64,000 nucleotides of DNA from Enoplosus armatus (GCF_043641665.1 NC_092191.1:14477501-14541500), one strand, 5' to 3'; counted from the stretch's first letter, positions 29,701 to 39,051 are shown. Made by a program: numbers and translations. Notes: generated by a model not told the origin, from the letters alone.

Positions 29701-32700
29701 GGATTGGAAGACACAAGATGTTGTGACATGAAGCCAGAGACAGGTATTTTCTCTCCCAGCTCTTCCATACAGTAGAGACAGCTGGTGGGGAAAGCAGACA
29801 TTTCTCAAACAAAACAGGAGTGATGCAGAGAAGCAGTGACATTGCAGAAGGTGAAACACTATATGGGGATATATTATACAAGCGATGCACCTGAGCTGAG
29901 TGAGAAGCAATCAATGCACAGTCATCTGAAAAGTGTACATTTCTCAAAGTCAAGTAATTCAGGATAAGCTTGCTCACATTTTTTTTTCTTCAGGCAACAA
30001 AGAAAAACGTATGCAAATTTTAGAGTAAATATGAGCAATATGTTAATGTGGTGGTTTTTAATAATAGAATATTGCACCGCATGTTGCTGAAAATCAATAC
30101 TTTGTGTGTAGTGGGGTGAAAAGCTTCAGGGTCAGGATCATTTATTTTTCCAATTATTAAGATGTTACTCCTTTACCTTTTTTCTGTGACAACAAAGCCT
30201 TAAAAAACATGTTTCTGCTTTTTTTTTCAAAGGGAGTAACAGGTAGAGCCGGGGACAGAGGATCCAAAGGAGAACGTGTAAGTAGAGTCGTTCCTGTTTT
30301 CCTAAAAAGAAGCTGTTTTTATGACTCAGAGTATAATGCACAAAAAAAAGGTTTTGATGAATAGTAATGAAAGTCTTCACTTCAGCACAAATATGACTAA
30401 TCCCCCACAAGCACATAAGCACTAGATAAAGGCATTTAACGCTCAGTGCAGTTTCCTATTGTATTTTCAACCCAAAATTAAAGAGCTCTGTCACACTTCC
30501 GCTGTAATCGGTTGCAAATAGAGGATGCAAAATGAGGCTTTTAGCTTTATAGTTGGCAACAGAACCTCAGGACAGGTGACTGACTGGACACATTAAGAGA
30601 AATAGGTCAGTGTGCACAGCATCTTAAGCGACACAGTCAGGCTTGGAAATAGTGACTGTGGTGGAGCTTGTGCCTGCCAAGAAATGTAGCTTTGATTGTT
30701 TTACTGTAGAACTCAACCAGATCTAAACAGTTTGTTTCAGTACTGCGTCATATAGAGCTGACACATGTCTGGACTTCTTAACTGCAGGGTGATCCAGGGA
30801 TTCCTGGAGAAAGAGGCGTTCAAGGCGAGAGGGGTCGCCCAGGAGATCCTGGCCCTATTGGACCGATCGGACCAACAGGCCTAAGAGGCGATCCTGGTCC
30901 TCCAGGACAGTTGGGGAGTGTAAACCTCATGGTACGTTGTACATTTGCAGATACCACAGAGCAAACAAAGACTATTAAAACCGTAATCAGCCTACTTTCT
31001 TCCTGAGCTTGTGTAACTAGTTCAGTTCTCGTTCCCTGTTTGGAAAATGGTGCAGCTACAGATTTCTGCATGAAACATCAAACAAGGCTGTGCAAGGGAG
31101 GATGCTGTTCTCTTTTTCTGCTCAGCGCTTCCCACTCCTCATCTAGGCGCAACAGAAGGTCAGAGAGGGAGAGAGATGGAGACAGAGAGAAAGACAGAGA
31201 TATGTGGGCGTGCCTAGAGCTCTGCAGTGAAAACACCTCCGTGTGTCACAGACATTTTACACATACTGTACACAGTCACAGCCGTTATATAACATCCAAA
31301 GCAGAGATGAAAAGCTGTTTTGAATGCAATGATTCAAGGTCCAAGGCTACTCTTGTTTGCCATTGTTACTGGTGCGGCCCCCGAAAGCTCTAACAATGTT
31401 TGAGAAAGGTTGACATGACTGACACGAAGTGTCCTGTCTTCTTTTAACCCATGTTATTTTGGGTTTCTAAGTCCTTTAAGTGGCAAAGCATATATTGTTA
31501 TATATTTGCCTTGATAATACATACATTTAGATTCATACAGAGCTGGTGTGACAAGCTACTGCAGACTTTCCCTCTTAAGCACAGAGAATTGGACATAAAG
31601 TAACACCAAGAAGTCTCTTTATGGAGTTATAATATCTAATTTAATATTCCCCGACTGAATCCATTATTGTTATTTTTACTGGGTTTAAGGCACAGATGTT
31701 ATGTTATAATGCTAAGTGGGATTTCACTGAATAGTGAGAAAATAAAAAGCTAAAAAATGTGAATTTTAGCAGTAATCCCTCCTCCCTTCCATTGTTTTCA
31801 GCACAGATGGTTTCCACAGACTGTGTAGTGGAGATCTGTGAGTTGAGATACATGACAGGCATCCATTTGATTTTCATGCCGTGATAACTGCTGTACCTCC
31901 TCTGCTGCCAGTTCACTGTGAATGATAGATGACTTACTGTTGTGTCTTAATTGCTTTTTTTGTGTGTGTGCTTGTCGTCACTCAAATGTTTCAGTGAAGT
32001 TTCTATTCTTCTCCATTGCACATACAGGGGGATCCCAGCTTCATGGAGGAACTCAAAATGTATATCAGAAATGAAGTACTGAGGGTCTTTGAAGGTACAA
32101 ACCACTGCAAATGTATTCTACATGTTATGTCGCTGTTTTCCTGCACTCTGAATGCAAATTCGGATTTGTCTTACCTTGTAGAGAGGCTATCGAGCGCTGC
32201 CATGCCACAGAAGACACCTGCAGGCATCTTAGCTTCACAATTCCAAGGGCCTCCAGGACCTCCTGGCAAGGACGGATTACCAGGCCCACCAGGAGAGCTC
32301 GGACCTCCCGGTTCCCAAGGTAGGAGCTCAGGCTGCCAGATTGAACTGCTAGACGTTAAAAATAACCACTTCTGTTAAAATAGAAATAACATGCTTAACC
32401 TTTGATTGCTCAGAACTATTGGTGAAACTGAATTAACCCTTTGTTGTCTGATGTAATTGTAATCTATTAATGTAGCCACGCCATATGTGTCCACCTCATT
32501 GGTGTTAAAATATACCAATTAATCCAAATGCCATATGCTTTACCACACACGTACATTTAAAAGAGGCAGCATTTTCTACTGTATACACAAAGCTGCAGGT
32601 TGATATGAACTATGCAGAGTGAACTGCAACAGCCTGCAGTTAAAGATGTTTTTCTTTTTGGATGAAACACTTGAGATTGGCTGGATTGGGGTGGGGGCAC

Positions 32701-35700
32701 CAATGCAGGTTGACACGTGTATTTTGTAGGGATTCATGGGTACTTTTCTCTTGCTTAGACCCATATATCAATGCAGACTGAGGGGCGGGAAGCAGAGGAA
32801 AGGCCAGGAGTGTGGTGCGCAGCAGCTCTCTGGGAAATATGAAGACAAACGGAAGAATTGGCTGTGAATAAGAGAAAGTATTATCAATGTGGACAGGAAA
32901 GAGCCCCAGTATTGATACCTCACTCCCGGAAAGAAAGCCTCTAAAGTACAAAAGGAGCATAGTCAGGAAGAGGGTAGACGTTCTTTATCAAACTGATACA
33001 ACTTCCTGACTGCTCATACAACACTAATGGTTTGCTGGTCAGGCTTTATACCTCAAACTTGCTTAGATTTGTGTTGTGTCCGCAGCAGAACTATGGTATC
33101 TTAAGAAGAGGAGGAGGAGTGTGTTACAGTGTTGGTGCAGATCAACGCACCACTGCATCTGCCTTTCTCTTTGAGCTTTGTATCTACCTCACATTATTCA
33201 AGACCATTTACACTTTAACCCACTGCTATAATATAAACTGCTGCTTTCATTCATGAATAATGTAGTTAAAGTAGGCAACTACTCAACTATAAATATTTGC
33301 GCTGTGTTAATGCCGTTTGCATTACACATGTCTTGTATTGTGTTTAGCTTGTTTTATTTTTTTATGCTTCAAACGAGTGTTTTATAGGTGATTCTTAATG
33401 CAGCTTTGCAATAAATATTTATTGAAAATAAAGAGGAAAGTTATTTCCCTTGATAAATCAAAAATTCAACAACTTCTTAATTTTTTCTTTGTTGACTTGC
33501 GCCTCCACTCAGCTGGGGAGAGAGTTTGGGGTAATATTTCCTCATTATTTCTCGTCATCCTCTGCTGGAGACTGTGCTCCTCTGGAATATCCAATTTGAC
33601 TCCTTCTACAATATGCCAAAATGAATTGTTTATGGAGAAAAATAACCCCTCTGTTGAATCCACAGTCTTTTTTTCCCCTCATGGTTTGATTTCACATGGG
33701 TGAAAGTCTCTAGCTGTTAGAGAACACCCGTAAGGACGCATGCTGATGTGCATCGTTTTTTTTCTTTTTCTTTTTTTTCCCTCCTTTGTTGTAATTGAGT
33801 GCTCATTTATCATTCTATTCATCTTTTACTTTTGAGATCGTAATGAAAATACTCACTGCTGTAAGTCATTATGTTGAAGTGCATATTTCATAAATTCTAC
33901 ATTTTGTTGTTTTAGCATTCATTTTTAATTTTGTATTTCAGTGTATTCTGTATATTTATTCATATTGACTGGAAGAAAGTGTCTTTTTTACTCAGGCTGT
34001 AAACTCAGAGCTGCTCTGCTTTGTGCTGTGTAATATGGAAATATCAGTAAATATCCCACAGTAATTGGTCTTTGATGGAGCAGCTGCTCAAAGAAAGGTG
34101 TTTTTTTTTTCCTTTTGTAAGGCATAGCACAATTTAATAGATGATGATACTGTTTACAACAGTGTACAACAGGTGCAGCTCTGCAATCCTATCAATCAAA
34201 CATGAAAAACCACTCTGTGGCAATATTATTTTCTATTAACGTATTTGGTCCATTAGTGCCCCTAGAAACAATTTGCTTTCAACCAAGTGCAGACGCATTA
34301 TGGCATTTTCGATTTATCAGAGTGCACACAACCAGCGTGCCACCCAAGCTTGTTGCCCTGTGTGCTATTCAGTATTTTTTTGCTTAAGGTACAGTGCTCT
34401 TTTCTCCATGGAACGTCTCCTCCCTGAATGAATGCCCCAGGCTCTGTGAGTGTTGAAAGAAGTCTCATTATTGCGGCAATGTGTGGATAGCCCCTCTCCC
34501 TTTGAGACTCCGTTTTGGAGCATTCATAAGCCTTTTTTTCTGAGATTTTCTCTGACATGTAAGCGTTGAAGCGTTTCCCCTTTGGGCCAGGCGGGTGCAA
34601 TGCTTGATACTCCTGTCAATGTTTCTGATGCACTCCATGCAACCGCTGGTCCTGAGACTCCATTACTTTAAGTGCCTCATGGGGAAAACATTTCGCAGTC
34701 CCTCAGATTCTTACTTGCTGCTGTTTTGAACTGTAAAGACTTACCGGCTTTGCATGGAGTGAGAAAGCCCTTGAATAATATAATAATACTAATGTTTGTG
34801 TGCATATTGTTATAAGCAATGCACTTGCTGGCCTGACTTGAAGATTAATGCTAATGCTTTGATTTTGTTTTACTCAGCGACCTTGTTTTGACAGACTAAG
34901 CATGTCCTTGTGTTCACTTCTTGTTTTTTTCACCTCAGAGATACATGTAATCATGCAGCAGCCAAATCTCCACCATAGAAAAGACTGAACATAATTTTAA
35001 CATGAGAGAGATAATCTCGTTTTTGTTATACCAAAAAAGCTGAGTTTTTATGCACTAGCTTTTATGATCATGTTTATGTCCTCCAGTGATCATAGTTTTC
35101 TGTTGCATCTGTTTGTTGTCTATTGAATGAGTCCACCTTTGATTATCTTTTCACTCTGAATGTCTTTAGTGACCCACATATCTGACCTCCGATTGAAAAA
35201 AGGCCTCTTTGCTCTGTTTTGAAATCTTCAAAGACATGTGCTTGTGGCCCTATTGTTGACAGAAAGCTGTACAAGCCCACAATGCCTCCTTCTTCGAACA
35301 CTAACGCACAGATGGCTTGTTTGATGATTTCTATTTTGACAGGATGTCAGTACATCTTTTATTATTCAAAGGTTTGGGATTTAAACTGGGAATCCAGAGT
35401 AGCCTGTTTCTATATCGACTACCAAAGCTGCTTCACAAGAAGTGCAGACGTGATGCCTGACATTGCTGTCGTATTGATGATATTTGTATCACCTAGAAGC
35501 TGATCTGTATGAGTCCCTGGACAGATATAAAGGTTGCAAAAGTGTATCAAGTTACGGCATTTGTACTAATCTTACTAACTGTACGACACGCTCCGTGAAC
35601 ATGACACCGCACAGTTGTACTTCATGTTTTCAGTATTTGTACTCAGCCAGAGCGTTGTGTGTCTGTCCTCAGGATACAGGGGTCAGAAAGGAGAACGAGG

Positions 35701-38700
35701 CCAGCTTGGTCTGGGGTTACCGGGAGATCCAGGAGACATGGGGCCACCAGGTAAGAGCAGGACATTGCACTTAGAGGCATCCTAGTGTGATGTAATTTAT
35801 GTGTTTTGAAGTATGTGGTCTAATGGAGGCTTGAGCTATTGCTTGAGCAGACAAAGTGCATATAGTGGAAATTATATATCAAAGATTTTGCTTTCCATCA
35901 GAGACTTTTTCATGCACTTGTCAATATTACCCTAGACCGACTCTGCAGTTCCCCTCAGCTCAATGCTCATTCTTGTGGTTTTCTTGTGGGCTGCTCACTC
36001 CCACCGCTTTTATCAACATTGTTGCCACAACAGACCACTATTTGTAGCGTAAAGGTTGTGCTGAACCCATTATACGCTGCCCAGCACCAAACAGCAGGTG
36101 CTAGCTGGTGAAGATAGTGGAGCATTATGCTGCTAAAAAGACAGATATTTCCCTCAGAAGTTGGTGGAGACCAAAACAGAGCTAAAATGAGAGTGGATAT
36201 TGGCCATACATTCATCAGGTGGAAACACAGCTCCAAATGAATGTAAATGTTGCTCTGTATCTGCCATGATATGCCAATGTTGTGTTTACAGCTTGTTGCA
36301 CTGCCCCTCAGTGGCCACAAAAATAAATGAATGCTGCTTTAAATCTTTCTTCTAAGCCTTGCCACTTAACCACTCAATAACCATCAGCCAGTAAAACATA
36401 AGGAAGTACGGTATTTGTGCCTATATATAGGAGCACTTCTGGCAGTCGAGCTGCTAATGCGTCAATTATACCACATTTGTCACAGGATGACCAGGCCCTG
36501 CCTCTTCCACATCTACCACCCTCCATCAGCTTTTCTTACCTGTCCAATGACAGGAGGGGAGTGTAGCGTACCTCATTGTGATATCAGAGAACTGGGATTG
36601 TGTCAAGTCTCACACCTTAACTTCTATTTCAACCTTCATTCGGTATCCCAGCAAGTTTGAGATAGAACACAGCTCCCAGATGGCATCATGTTTTCTAAAA
36701 CTCGGGAGGCGCTGTGACATGAATGGGACCCCAATAGAGAGCAAAACGCTGCAGTGACAGCGCAATGACGTCCGTTCTGTGAAGGACGGACACAGCTTGG
36801 TGTTGTTCTGAACAAAAGTTTCACTGAGCACAACCCAAGATGTCAGCTTGTCCCCTGCTCCTGTGAACTAAAAAATAACTGCCCATACCCTGAAGGAGCG
36901 ATGAGAAGTGAGATTAGCTCACTTCCAGCCTGTGACAGACTATATCACTGAACCTGAAGTCACTCATCTTATCTATGTAAGTGTGCATAATGCATGTGTA
37001 GGGCAAAGGGAACTTGGCTAGAGCTCCTCTAGAGAGGACAAATGACGGCTGTTGAAAGACATCATCTCTAGAGGGGGCATGGTGATAGGAAGCACCTTCG
37101 GCACAACTGCCGTGGTTAGGCTTCAGCTGTATTCACATCTTGGAAAGAGCCGGAAAGTACTTGAACAAACTGCTACAGTGTGAATGTGATGGGCCACTGG
37201 GTTGGTTTTCAGTCCCTGTACAACGGAAGATTATTTCTACAAACATCATAATGAGGGACAGCTCATACCCCTTGAATTCTACATAGAGCAGGTTCCTCCT
37301 GGACCACCTACAGGTTCATGGAGTCACATAGAGGAGATTCACTCAGGAGATAACTCAATTTTATTAGTTTCACTATCCGGGCAGGCTACAACTTCAGTGT
37401 TGCTCTCCTGAGGACTAGTAATGTCTAGTAATTTATGTGAGAGTGACCACGATGTCAATTTGCCATCTTTGCCCTCACCTCTTTGTACCCTGACGCCAGC
37501 CTGTCATGCCAGCATTAGTTCTGTGCTGTAGCTAATTAGCAGGATTGAGCTAGCAGCTGTAAGACACATGCCGCCTGAACACACAGAATTGGGTAAAAAA
37601 AAAAACATTTTGATAATGATACTTTGTGCACCTTTGCTTTGGTATTGAGAGTACAAAGCACCACAGCACTGTGGACAGTTTGTGTGTGAGCAGTTAAGCA
37701 GGAGATGGATGTGGCAGTGATGAAAAGGGCAAGTTGTGTTTTCAGAGGGAGGTAAAGGACAAGTAGTACCTGTGCTTCCTTTTGTATGAGCTGTAGAGGA
37801 GGCAGGGCTCCCTCGAGCTGTGGCTGGTCTGACTGATGTAATGGACTCTCCTGCGGCTGGACTGCACTGAAGTTTTTTTTTCATAGGCTTGTAGTGACAC
37901 ATCGGACCGAAATGTTATCACTGGTTTTTGTGTTTGTTTGTTGTATGGACGTATATGAGAAACGAGAAGGCAATGTGGACCGCTTCAGCAAGCTGTTGCT
38001 AAGTAACATACTTATGCCTCTAGTGCCGTGAAGACCTCACCATATTAGAAAAAGGGGAAATGTGCGTTCTCTGTCCTTCATTCTCATTACAGAGAAATTA
38101 ATGAATTCATTAATTGTAAATGAGATATCCAGCTTTTGAGAAAAAAAAGAAGAAAAGTGCTTACTGATGTGAAAGTGAAACACGTAGTGGGCTGCTGTTG
38201 AAGTTGAGCTGTCTTGAGGAGAATTTAGGGCAGGACAATATGGCTGGAATTGATATCACAATATATTAATTAGAATGCTTTTTCCAATATGGATCTGACA
38301 AATGTATGCAAAATCACATACAGTACATAATGATCTATTAATATTCTCTGAAATTAACTGAGTTCCACTGTTACGTTATACATCCTTCCCCAACGTCAGT
38401 AACATGTTTTGTTATAGTTACAGTTCTCTTTCAATGATTAATCGAAACAACAAAATGTTGTAAAATGATCAGACTAAATGAGGGAGGGAAGTGACCATTA
38501 ATTTCATTATTGATTCATCTGTTGGGTTTTGTTTAATTTATGAAATGTCGAAATCAACTTGTCAGTGCTCTCTGGTGGACAAACTGTTTTTAAATGACCA
38601 CACAGATACGATATATCCGCAATGAGCTAATATTGGTATTGATATATCAACCTGATTTAGCTCTAGTAGAAATATCTGTGGTGGATATAAAGGAAACTAT

Positions 38701-39051
38701 AGCCTTTTGGATTAAAACCAGTTATATATTATTATATTCTTACGTACAGTATTTCACGTGTTACCATCTTTACCAAGGAAACACCCTCCATCTCTAACTC
38801 TGTATGGACGGTGTGTGACTGTGTGTGTTTGTTTGAGGGAACGTGTGCCTCTGCCACTGCTTTGAGTTTTATCACTTGTGGAAAGCTCTACTGAACAATG
38901 ATAAAGTGCAGCCCGGCACAGGAATTAATAATGTCCAATTCTCTGTCAAGGCCCTCCTGGGATCACTTCTCACGGCCCTCCTGGTTCTCCGGGGCCCCGT
39001 GGACCTCCTGGGACATGTGACCCCAGTGACTGTCTCCTTCCATCCCTATGA
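692..39051 (+). CDS. col19a1: Collagen type XIX alpha-1 chain, 3' part of gene (37 coding exons)
   Basis: FACIT-like collagen chain, secreted and assembled as a trimer in basement-membrane zones. The 37 exons listed below splice in frame to 706 residues plus a TGA stop at 39049-39051. The human chain has about 1142 residues, so roughly the first 430 (signal peptide, laminin-G/TSPN domain, start of the helix) lie upstream of this window. Gly-X-Y blocks are broken by short non-collagenous stretches: [27 protein letters not shown] followed by a CSVC cysteine pair, [17 protein letters not shown], and a helical NC2 segment [20 protein letters not shown]. The last exons read [18 protein letters not shown] and end [11 protein letters not shown], which I recall as typical of COL19A1. 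The identity is supported by the convergent col9a1 neighbour, as at human 6q13. Exons are mostly 54, 45 or 36 bp and phase 0. COL16A1 or COL21A1 are less likely alternatives. Confidence 0.9.
728..4288. other. col19a1 intron, 3.6 kb
   Basis: Unique-looking AT-rich sequence; short open frames on both strands have no recognisable product. No further collagen exon was found. Confidence 0.7.
4289..4342 (+). CDS. col19a1: col19a1 exon 2 of window
   Basis: 54 bp, reads [18 protein letters not shown]. Acceptor catgcag, donor gtacgt. The third triplet starts with Val (GTG) where Gly is expected. Only 74 bp separate it from the next exon. Confidence 0.88.
4417..4461 (+). CDS. col19a1: col19a1 exon 3 of window
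   Basis: 45 bp, reads [15 protein letters not shown]. Acceptor follows a cctcctcccacag tract; donor gtaagt. Confidence 0.9.
4549..4577. repeat. (GT)n microsatellite
   Basis: About 14 uninterrupted GT units in a col19a1 intron. Confidence 0.95.
5190..5700. repeat. Dispersed teleost repeat (col19a1 intron)
   Basis: Contains gctaacatgg motifs followed by phrases I recognise from spiny-rayed fish introns: aagtcattaggattcatcgt, catgacaatccatccaatag and ttgttgagacatttcac. A second aagtcattaggat at 5320 shows internal duplication. Family not named. Confidence 0.55.
6070..6097. repeat. (AT)n microsatellite
   Basis: About 13 AT units in a col19a1 intron. Confidence 0.95.
6446..6478 (+). CDS. col19a1: col19a1 exon 4 of window
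   Basis: 33 bp, reads [11 protein letters not shown] and stops one residue short of a full triplet, leading into a non-collagenous exon. Acceptor tattttcag, donor gtaagt. Confidence 0.9.
6479..9693. other. col19a1 intron, 3.2 kb
   Basis: Contains the degraded repeat at 8630-8830; nothing coding was recognised. Confidence 0.7.
8630..8830. repeat. Dispersed teleost repeat (col19a1 intron)
   Basis: Starts tcaagtttatttgtactgta, then cttaatcacagtagcactct, caaagggctcacaggcacac and an A-rich stretch. This matches the pattern of a repeat seen widely in fish introns; degraded. Confidence 0.5.
9694..9732 (+). CDS. col19a1: col19a1 exon 5 of window (non-collagenous)
   Basis: 39 bp, reads [13 protein letters not shown] with no Gly-X-Y. 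Acceptor ttacttctag, donor gtaagc. It is accepted because it is phase 0, well bounded by splice sites, and lies between two exons that also break the repeat. Confidence 0.75.
9867..9911 (+). CDS. col19a1: col19a1 exon 6 of window
   Basis: 45 bp, reads [15 protein letters not shown]. The charged start ends the interruption and Gly-X-Y resumes at GEKGDQ. Acceptor tgtttgag, donor gtaact. Confidence 0.8.
10621..10656 (+). CDS. col19a1: col19a1 exon 7 of window
   Basis: 36 bp, reads [12 protein letters not shown]. Acceptor ctttccacag, donor gtaact. Confidence 0.9.
11176..11220 (+). CDS. col19a1: col19a1 exon 8 of window
   Basis: 45 bp, reads [15 protein letters not shown]. Acceptor gatgccacag, donor gtgagt. 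Confidence 0.92.
12191..12235 (+). CDS. col19a1: col19a1 exon 9 of window
   Basis: 45 bp, reads [15 protein letters not shown]. Acceptor gttttgccag, donor gtaagt. Confidence 0.92.
12711..12764 (+). CDS. col19a1: col19a1 exon 10 of window
   Basis: 54 bp, reads [18 protein letters not shown]. Acceptor ctatttacag, donor gtaggt. Confidence 0.92.
13250..13745. repeat. Dispersed teleost repeats (col19a1 intron)
   Basis: Two recognisable units in series. The first, at about 13275-13475, has agacaattagcttagcttag, cagcacctctaaagct and tatcttgtttgtttaatcc. The second, at about 13600-13745, is a chain of gctaacatgctcacaatgac motifs also present near 5200. Both are common in percomorph intron sequence. 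Confidence 0.6.
13764..13930. repeat. Dispersed repeat, copy A (col19a1 intron)
   Basis: Shares long near-identical blocks with 16722-16880, including atatgctcacatactgta and attatcaaagatgttgtcat followed by gtcagaaacg. Copy A lacks the short insert catgctgagactgatag that copy B has after aaggtttt. Confidence 0.8.
14243..14323 (+). CDS. col19a1: col19a1 exon 11 of window
   Basis: 81 bp, 27 residues starting [19 protein letters not shown] and ending in GGGYM, where the repeat breaks. Acceptor gtctgtag after a long ctgt tract; the donor gttggt is a poor match to consensus. Confidence 0.85.
14972..15023. repeat. (GT)n microsatellite
   Basis: About 25 perfect GT units in the intron after the 81-bp exon; likely polymorphic. 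Confidence 0.97.
15998..16036 (+). CDS. col19a1: col19a1 exon 12 of window
   Basis: 39 bp, reads [13 protein letters not shown], mostly non-collagenous, bridging the break begun at GGGYM. Acceptor gttttgcag, donor gtagga. Confidence 0.82.
16722..16880. repeat. Dispersed repeat, copy B (col19a1 intron)
   Basis: Direct-orientation partner of 13764-13930, two introns downstream. Matching blocks are agctttggaaaataat, cactaaagatgcc and attatcaaagatgttgtcat. Confidence 0.8.
17124..17201 (+). CDS. col19a1: col19a1 exon 13 of window
   Basis: 78 bp, 26 residues starting [20 protein letters not shown] with a small break at ESVMGPP. Acceptor tttctgtcag, donor gtgagt. Confidence 0.9.
17552..17587 (+). 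CDS. col19a1: col19a1 exon 14 of window
   Basis: 36 bp, reads [12 protein letters not shown]. Acceptor gtgttcttag; the donor gtctgt is weak. Confidence 0.88.
17788..17841 (+). CDS. col19a1: col19a1 exon 15 of window
   Basis: 54 bp, reads [18 protein letters not shown]. Acceptor gttttttcag, donor gtgagt. Confidence 0.93.
18077..18130 (+). CDS. col19a1: col19a1 exon 16 of window
   Basis: 54 bp, reads [18 protein letters not shown]. Acceptor caattaaag, donor gtaagt. End of a collagenous block. Confidence 0.93.
18917..18958 (+). CDS. col19a1: col19a1 exon 17 of window (NC domain)
   Basis: 42 bp, reads [14 protein letters not shown], an amphipathic non-collagenous stretch. Acceptor follows a strong T tract (ttttttgacag); donor gtattt is imperfect. 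It joins in frame to the cysteine-bearing next exon. Confidence 0.78.
18959..21063. other. col19a1 intron within the NC segment, 2.1 kb
   Basis: Separates [14 protein letters not shown] from the CSVC exon; holds an AT microsatellite and no coding signal. Confidence 0.7.
19600..19623. repeat. (AT)n microsatellite
   Basis: About 11 AT units flanked by tatc motifs. Confidence 0.95.
21064..21168 (+). CDS. col19a1: col19a1 exon 18 of window (CxxC, start of next COL block)
   Basis: 105 bp, 35 residues starting [20 protein letters not shown]. The two cysteines just before the helix restarts are of the kind FACIT chains use for interchain disulfides. Acceptor cgctggcag after a pyrimidine-rich stretch; donor gtacaa. 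Confidence 0.82.
21344..21397 (+). CDS. col19a1: col19a1 exon 19 of window
   Basis: 54 bp, reads [18 protein letters not shown]. Acceptor tatctaacag, donor gtagga. Confidence 0.93.
21866..21919 (+). CDS. col19a1: col19a1 exon 20 of window
   Basis: 54 bp, reads [18 protein letters not shown]. Acceptor ttcctgcag, donor gtgagt. Confidence 0.93.
22178..22203. repeat. (GT)n microsatellite
   Basis: About 13 GT units in a col19a1 intron. Confidence 0.95.
22405..22458 (+). CDS. col19a1: col19a1 exon 21 of window
   Basis: 54 bp, reads [18 protein letters not shown]. Acceptor gtctcctccag, donor gtaaga. A short 88-bp intron follows. Confidence 0.93.
22547..22600 (+). CDS. col19a1: col19a1 exon 22 of window
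   Basis: 54 bp, reads [18 protein letters not shown]. Acceptor tgtttgcag, donor gtaagg. Confidence 0.93.
23106..23150 (+). CDS. col19a1: col19a1 exon 23 of window
   Basis: 45 bp, reads [15 protein letters not shown]. Acceptor gtttggcag, donor gtaagt. Confidence 0.93.
23676..23713. repeat. Poly(C) plus (CA)n tract
   Basis: A run of about 17 C followed directly by about 10 CA units; a likely site of sequencing-length error. Confidence 0.95.
24252..24302 (+). CDS. col19a1: col19a1 exon 24 of window (interruption)
   Basis: 51 bp, reads [17 protein letters not shown], a non-collagenous break between two helical blocks. Acceptor gtgttttag, donor gtaaaa. Confidence 0.85.
24447..24491 (+). CDS. 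col19a1: col19a1 exon 25 of window
   Basis: 45 bp, reads [15 protein letters not shown]; the repeat resumes at GPPGAPGAP. Acceptor gtcttttcag, donor gtaagc. Confidence 0.9.
25469..25495 (+). CDS. col19a1: col19a1 exon 26 of window
   Basis: 27 bp, reads GPKGDEGVV, half of the usual 54-bp collagen exon unit. Acceptor follows a run of CT dinucleotides (ctcttctaag); donor gtgagt. Confidence 0.9.
26693..26746 (+). CDS. col19a1: col19a1 exon 27 of window
   Basis: 54 bp, reads [18 protein letters not shown]. Acceptor ttctctcatag, donor gtaagc. Confidence 0.93.
26810..27270. repeat. Dispersed repeat pair, copy 1
   Basis: Blocks such as ctgaaagtgaaacac, ctcctgttgaagt and the start ttcatccgcattacagag match 38050-38230 in the same order. 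The tail tgacagtgtgtgactctgtgtg resembles 38805-38835. Boundaries are approximate. Confidence 0.6.
27621..27665 (+). CDS. col19a1: col19a1 exon 28 of window
   Basis: 45 bp, reads [15 protein letters not shown]. Acceptor ttcccttcag, donor gtaagt. Confidence 0.93.
27997..28041 (+). CDS. col19a1: col19a1 exon 29 of window
   Basis: 45 bp, reads [15 protein letters not shown]. Acceptor gtgattgacag, donor gtgagc. The next intron is only 97 bp. Confidence 0.93.
28139..28201 (+). CDS. col19a1: col19a1 exon 30 of window
   Basis: 63 bp, 21 residues starting [19 protein letters not shown]. Acceptor ttctctgacag, donor gtaagg. Confidence 0.93.
28649..28684 (+). CDS. col19a1: col19a1 exon 31 of window
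   Basis: 36 bp, reads [12 protein letters not shown]. Acceptor ccttgagcag, donor gtgagt. Confidence 0.92.
30233..30277 (+). CDS. col19a1: col19a1 exon 32 of window
   Basis: 45 bp, reads [15 protein letters not shown]. Acceptor ttttttttcaaag, donor gtaagt. Confidence 0.92.
30788..30931 (+). CDS. col19a1: col19a1 exon 33 of window
   Basis: 144 bp, 48 residues, the longest helical exon of this gene here. It starts [20 protein letters not shown] and ends GQLGSVNLM, where the helix stops before NC2. Acceptor aactgcag, donor gtacgt. Confidence 0.93.
32028..32094 (+). CDS. col19a1: col19a1 exon 34 of window (NC2 helix)
   Basis: 67 bp, ends in phase 1. After GDPSF it reads [17 protein letters not shown], a predicted amphipathic helix equivalent to the FACIT NC2 trimerisation segment. 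Acceptor acatacag, donor gtacaa. From this exon on, introns are phase 1 rather than phase 0. Confidence 0.88.
32182..32319 (+). CDS. col19a1: col19a1 exon 35 of window (NC2 end, COL1 start)
   Basis: 138 bp, phase 1 in and out. It finishes the NC2 segment ([20 protein letters not shown]) and starts the last helix at [19 protein letters not shown]. Acceptor accttgtag, donor gtagga. Confidence 0.9.
32320..35672. other. col19a1 intron, 3.35 kb
   Basis: Phase-1 intron between the COL1 exons. AT-rich; several T runs but no recognised exon or element. Confidence 0.7.
35673..35750 (+). CDS. col19a1: col19a1 exon 36 of window
   Basis: 78 bp, phase 1/1, reads [20 protein letters not shown] then GDMGPP. 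The out-of-register LGLGLPG matches the human COL19A1 C-terminal region as I recall it. Acceptor tgtcctcag, donor gtaaga. Confidence 0.92.
36015..36345. repeat. Dispersed teleost repeat (last col19a1 intron)
   Basis: Reads tatttccctcagaagttggt, aatgttgctctgtatctgcc and ends ttgcactgcccctcagtggc followed by an A-rich tail. I recognise this as a frequent teleost short interspersed-type repeat; orientation appears forward. Confidence 0.55.
38050..38850. repeat. Dispersed repeat pair, copy 2
   Basis: Same-orientation relative of 26810-27270: ttcattctcattacagag, gagatatccagctttt, gtgaaagtgaaacac and tgctgttgaagttgagct. An AT-rich unrelated stretch separates the 5' part from the tail near 38800. 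Confidence 0.55.
38951..39051 (+). CDS. col19a1: col19a1 last coding exon, C-terminal NC1
   Basis: 101 coding bp. The final triplets [14 protein letters not shown] are followed by [11 protein letters not shown] and a TGA stop. The acceptor ctctgtcaag has a modest pyrimidine tract. The CxxxxC pair just after the helix is the standard FACIT disulfide site. Confidence 0.9.

Larger units (their letters stand above)
35751..38950. other. col19a1 last intron, 3.2 kb
   Basis: Repeat-rich: dispersed elements at 36015-36345 and 38050-38850. No coding sequence recognised. Confidence 0.7.

Noticed and set aside
29573..29977. 134-codon minus-strand open frame
   Set aside because: Several overlapping frames in the same interval on the same strand and no family resemblance; treated as chance intronic frames.
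30820..31071. Minus-strand frame ending [15 protein letters not shown]
   Set aside because: Antisense of col19a1 exon 30788-30931.
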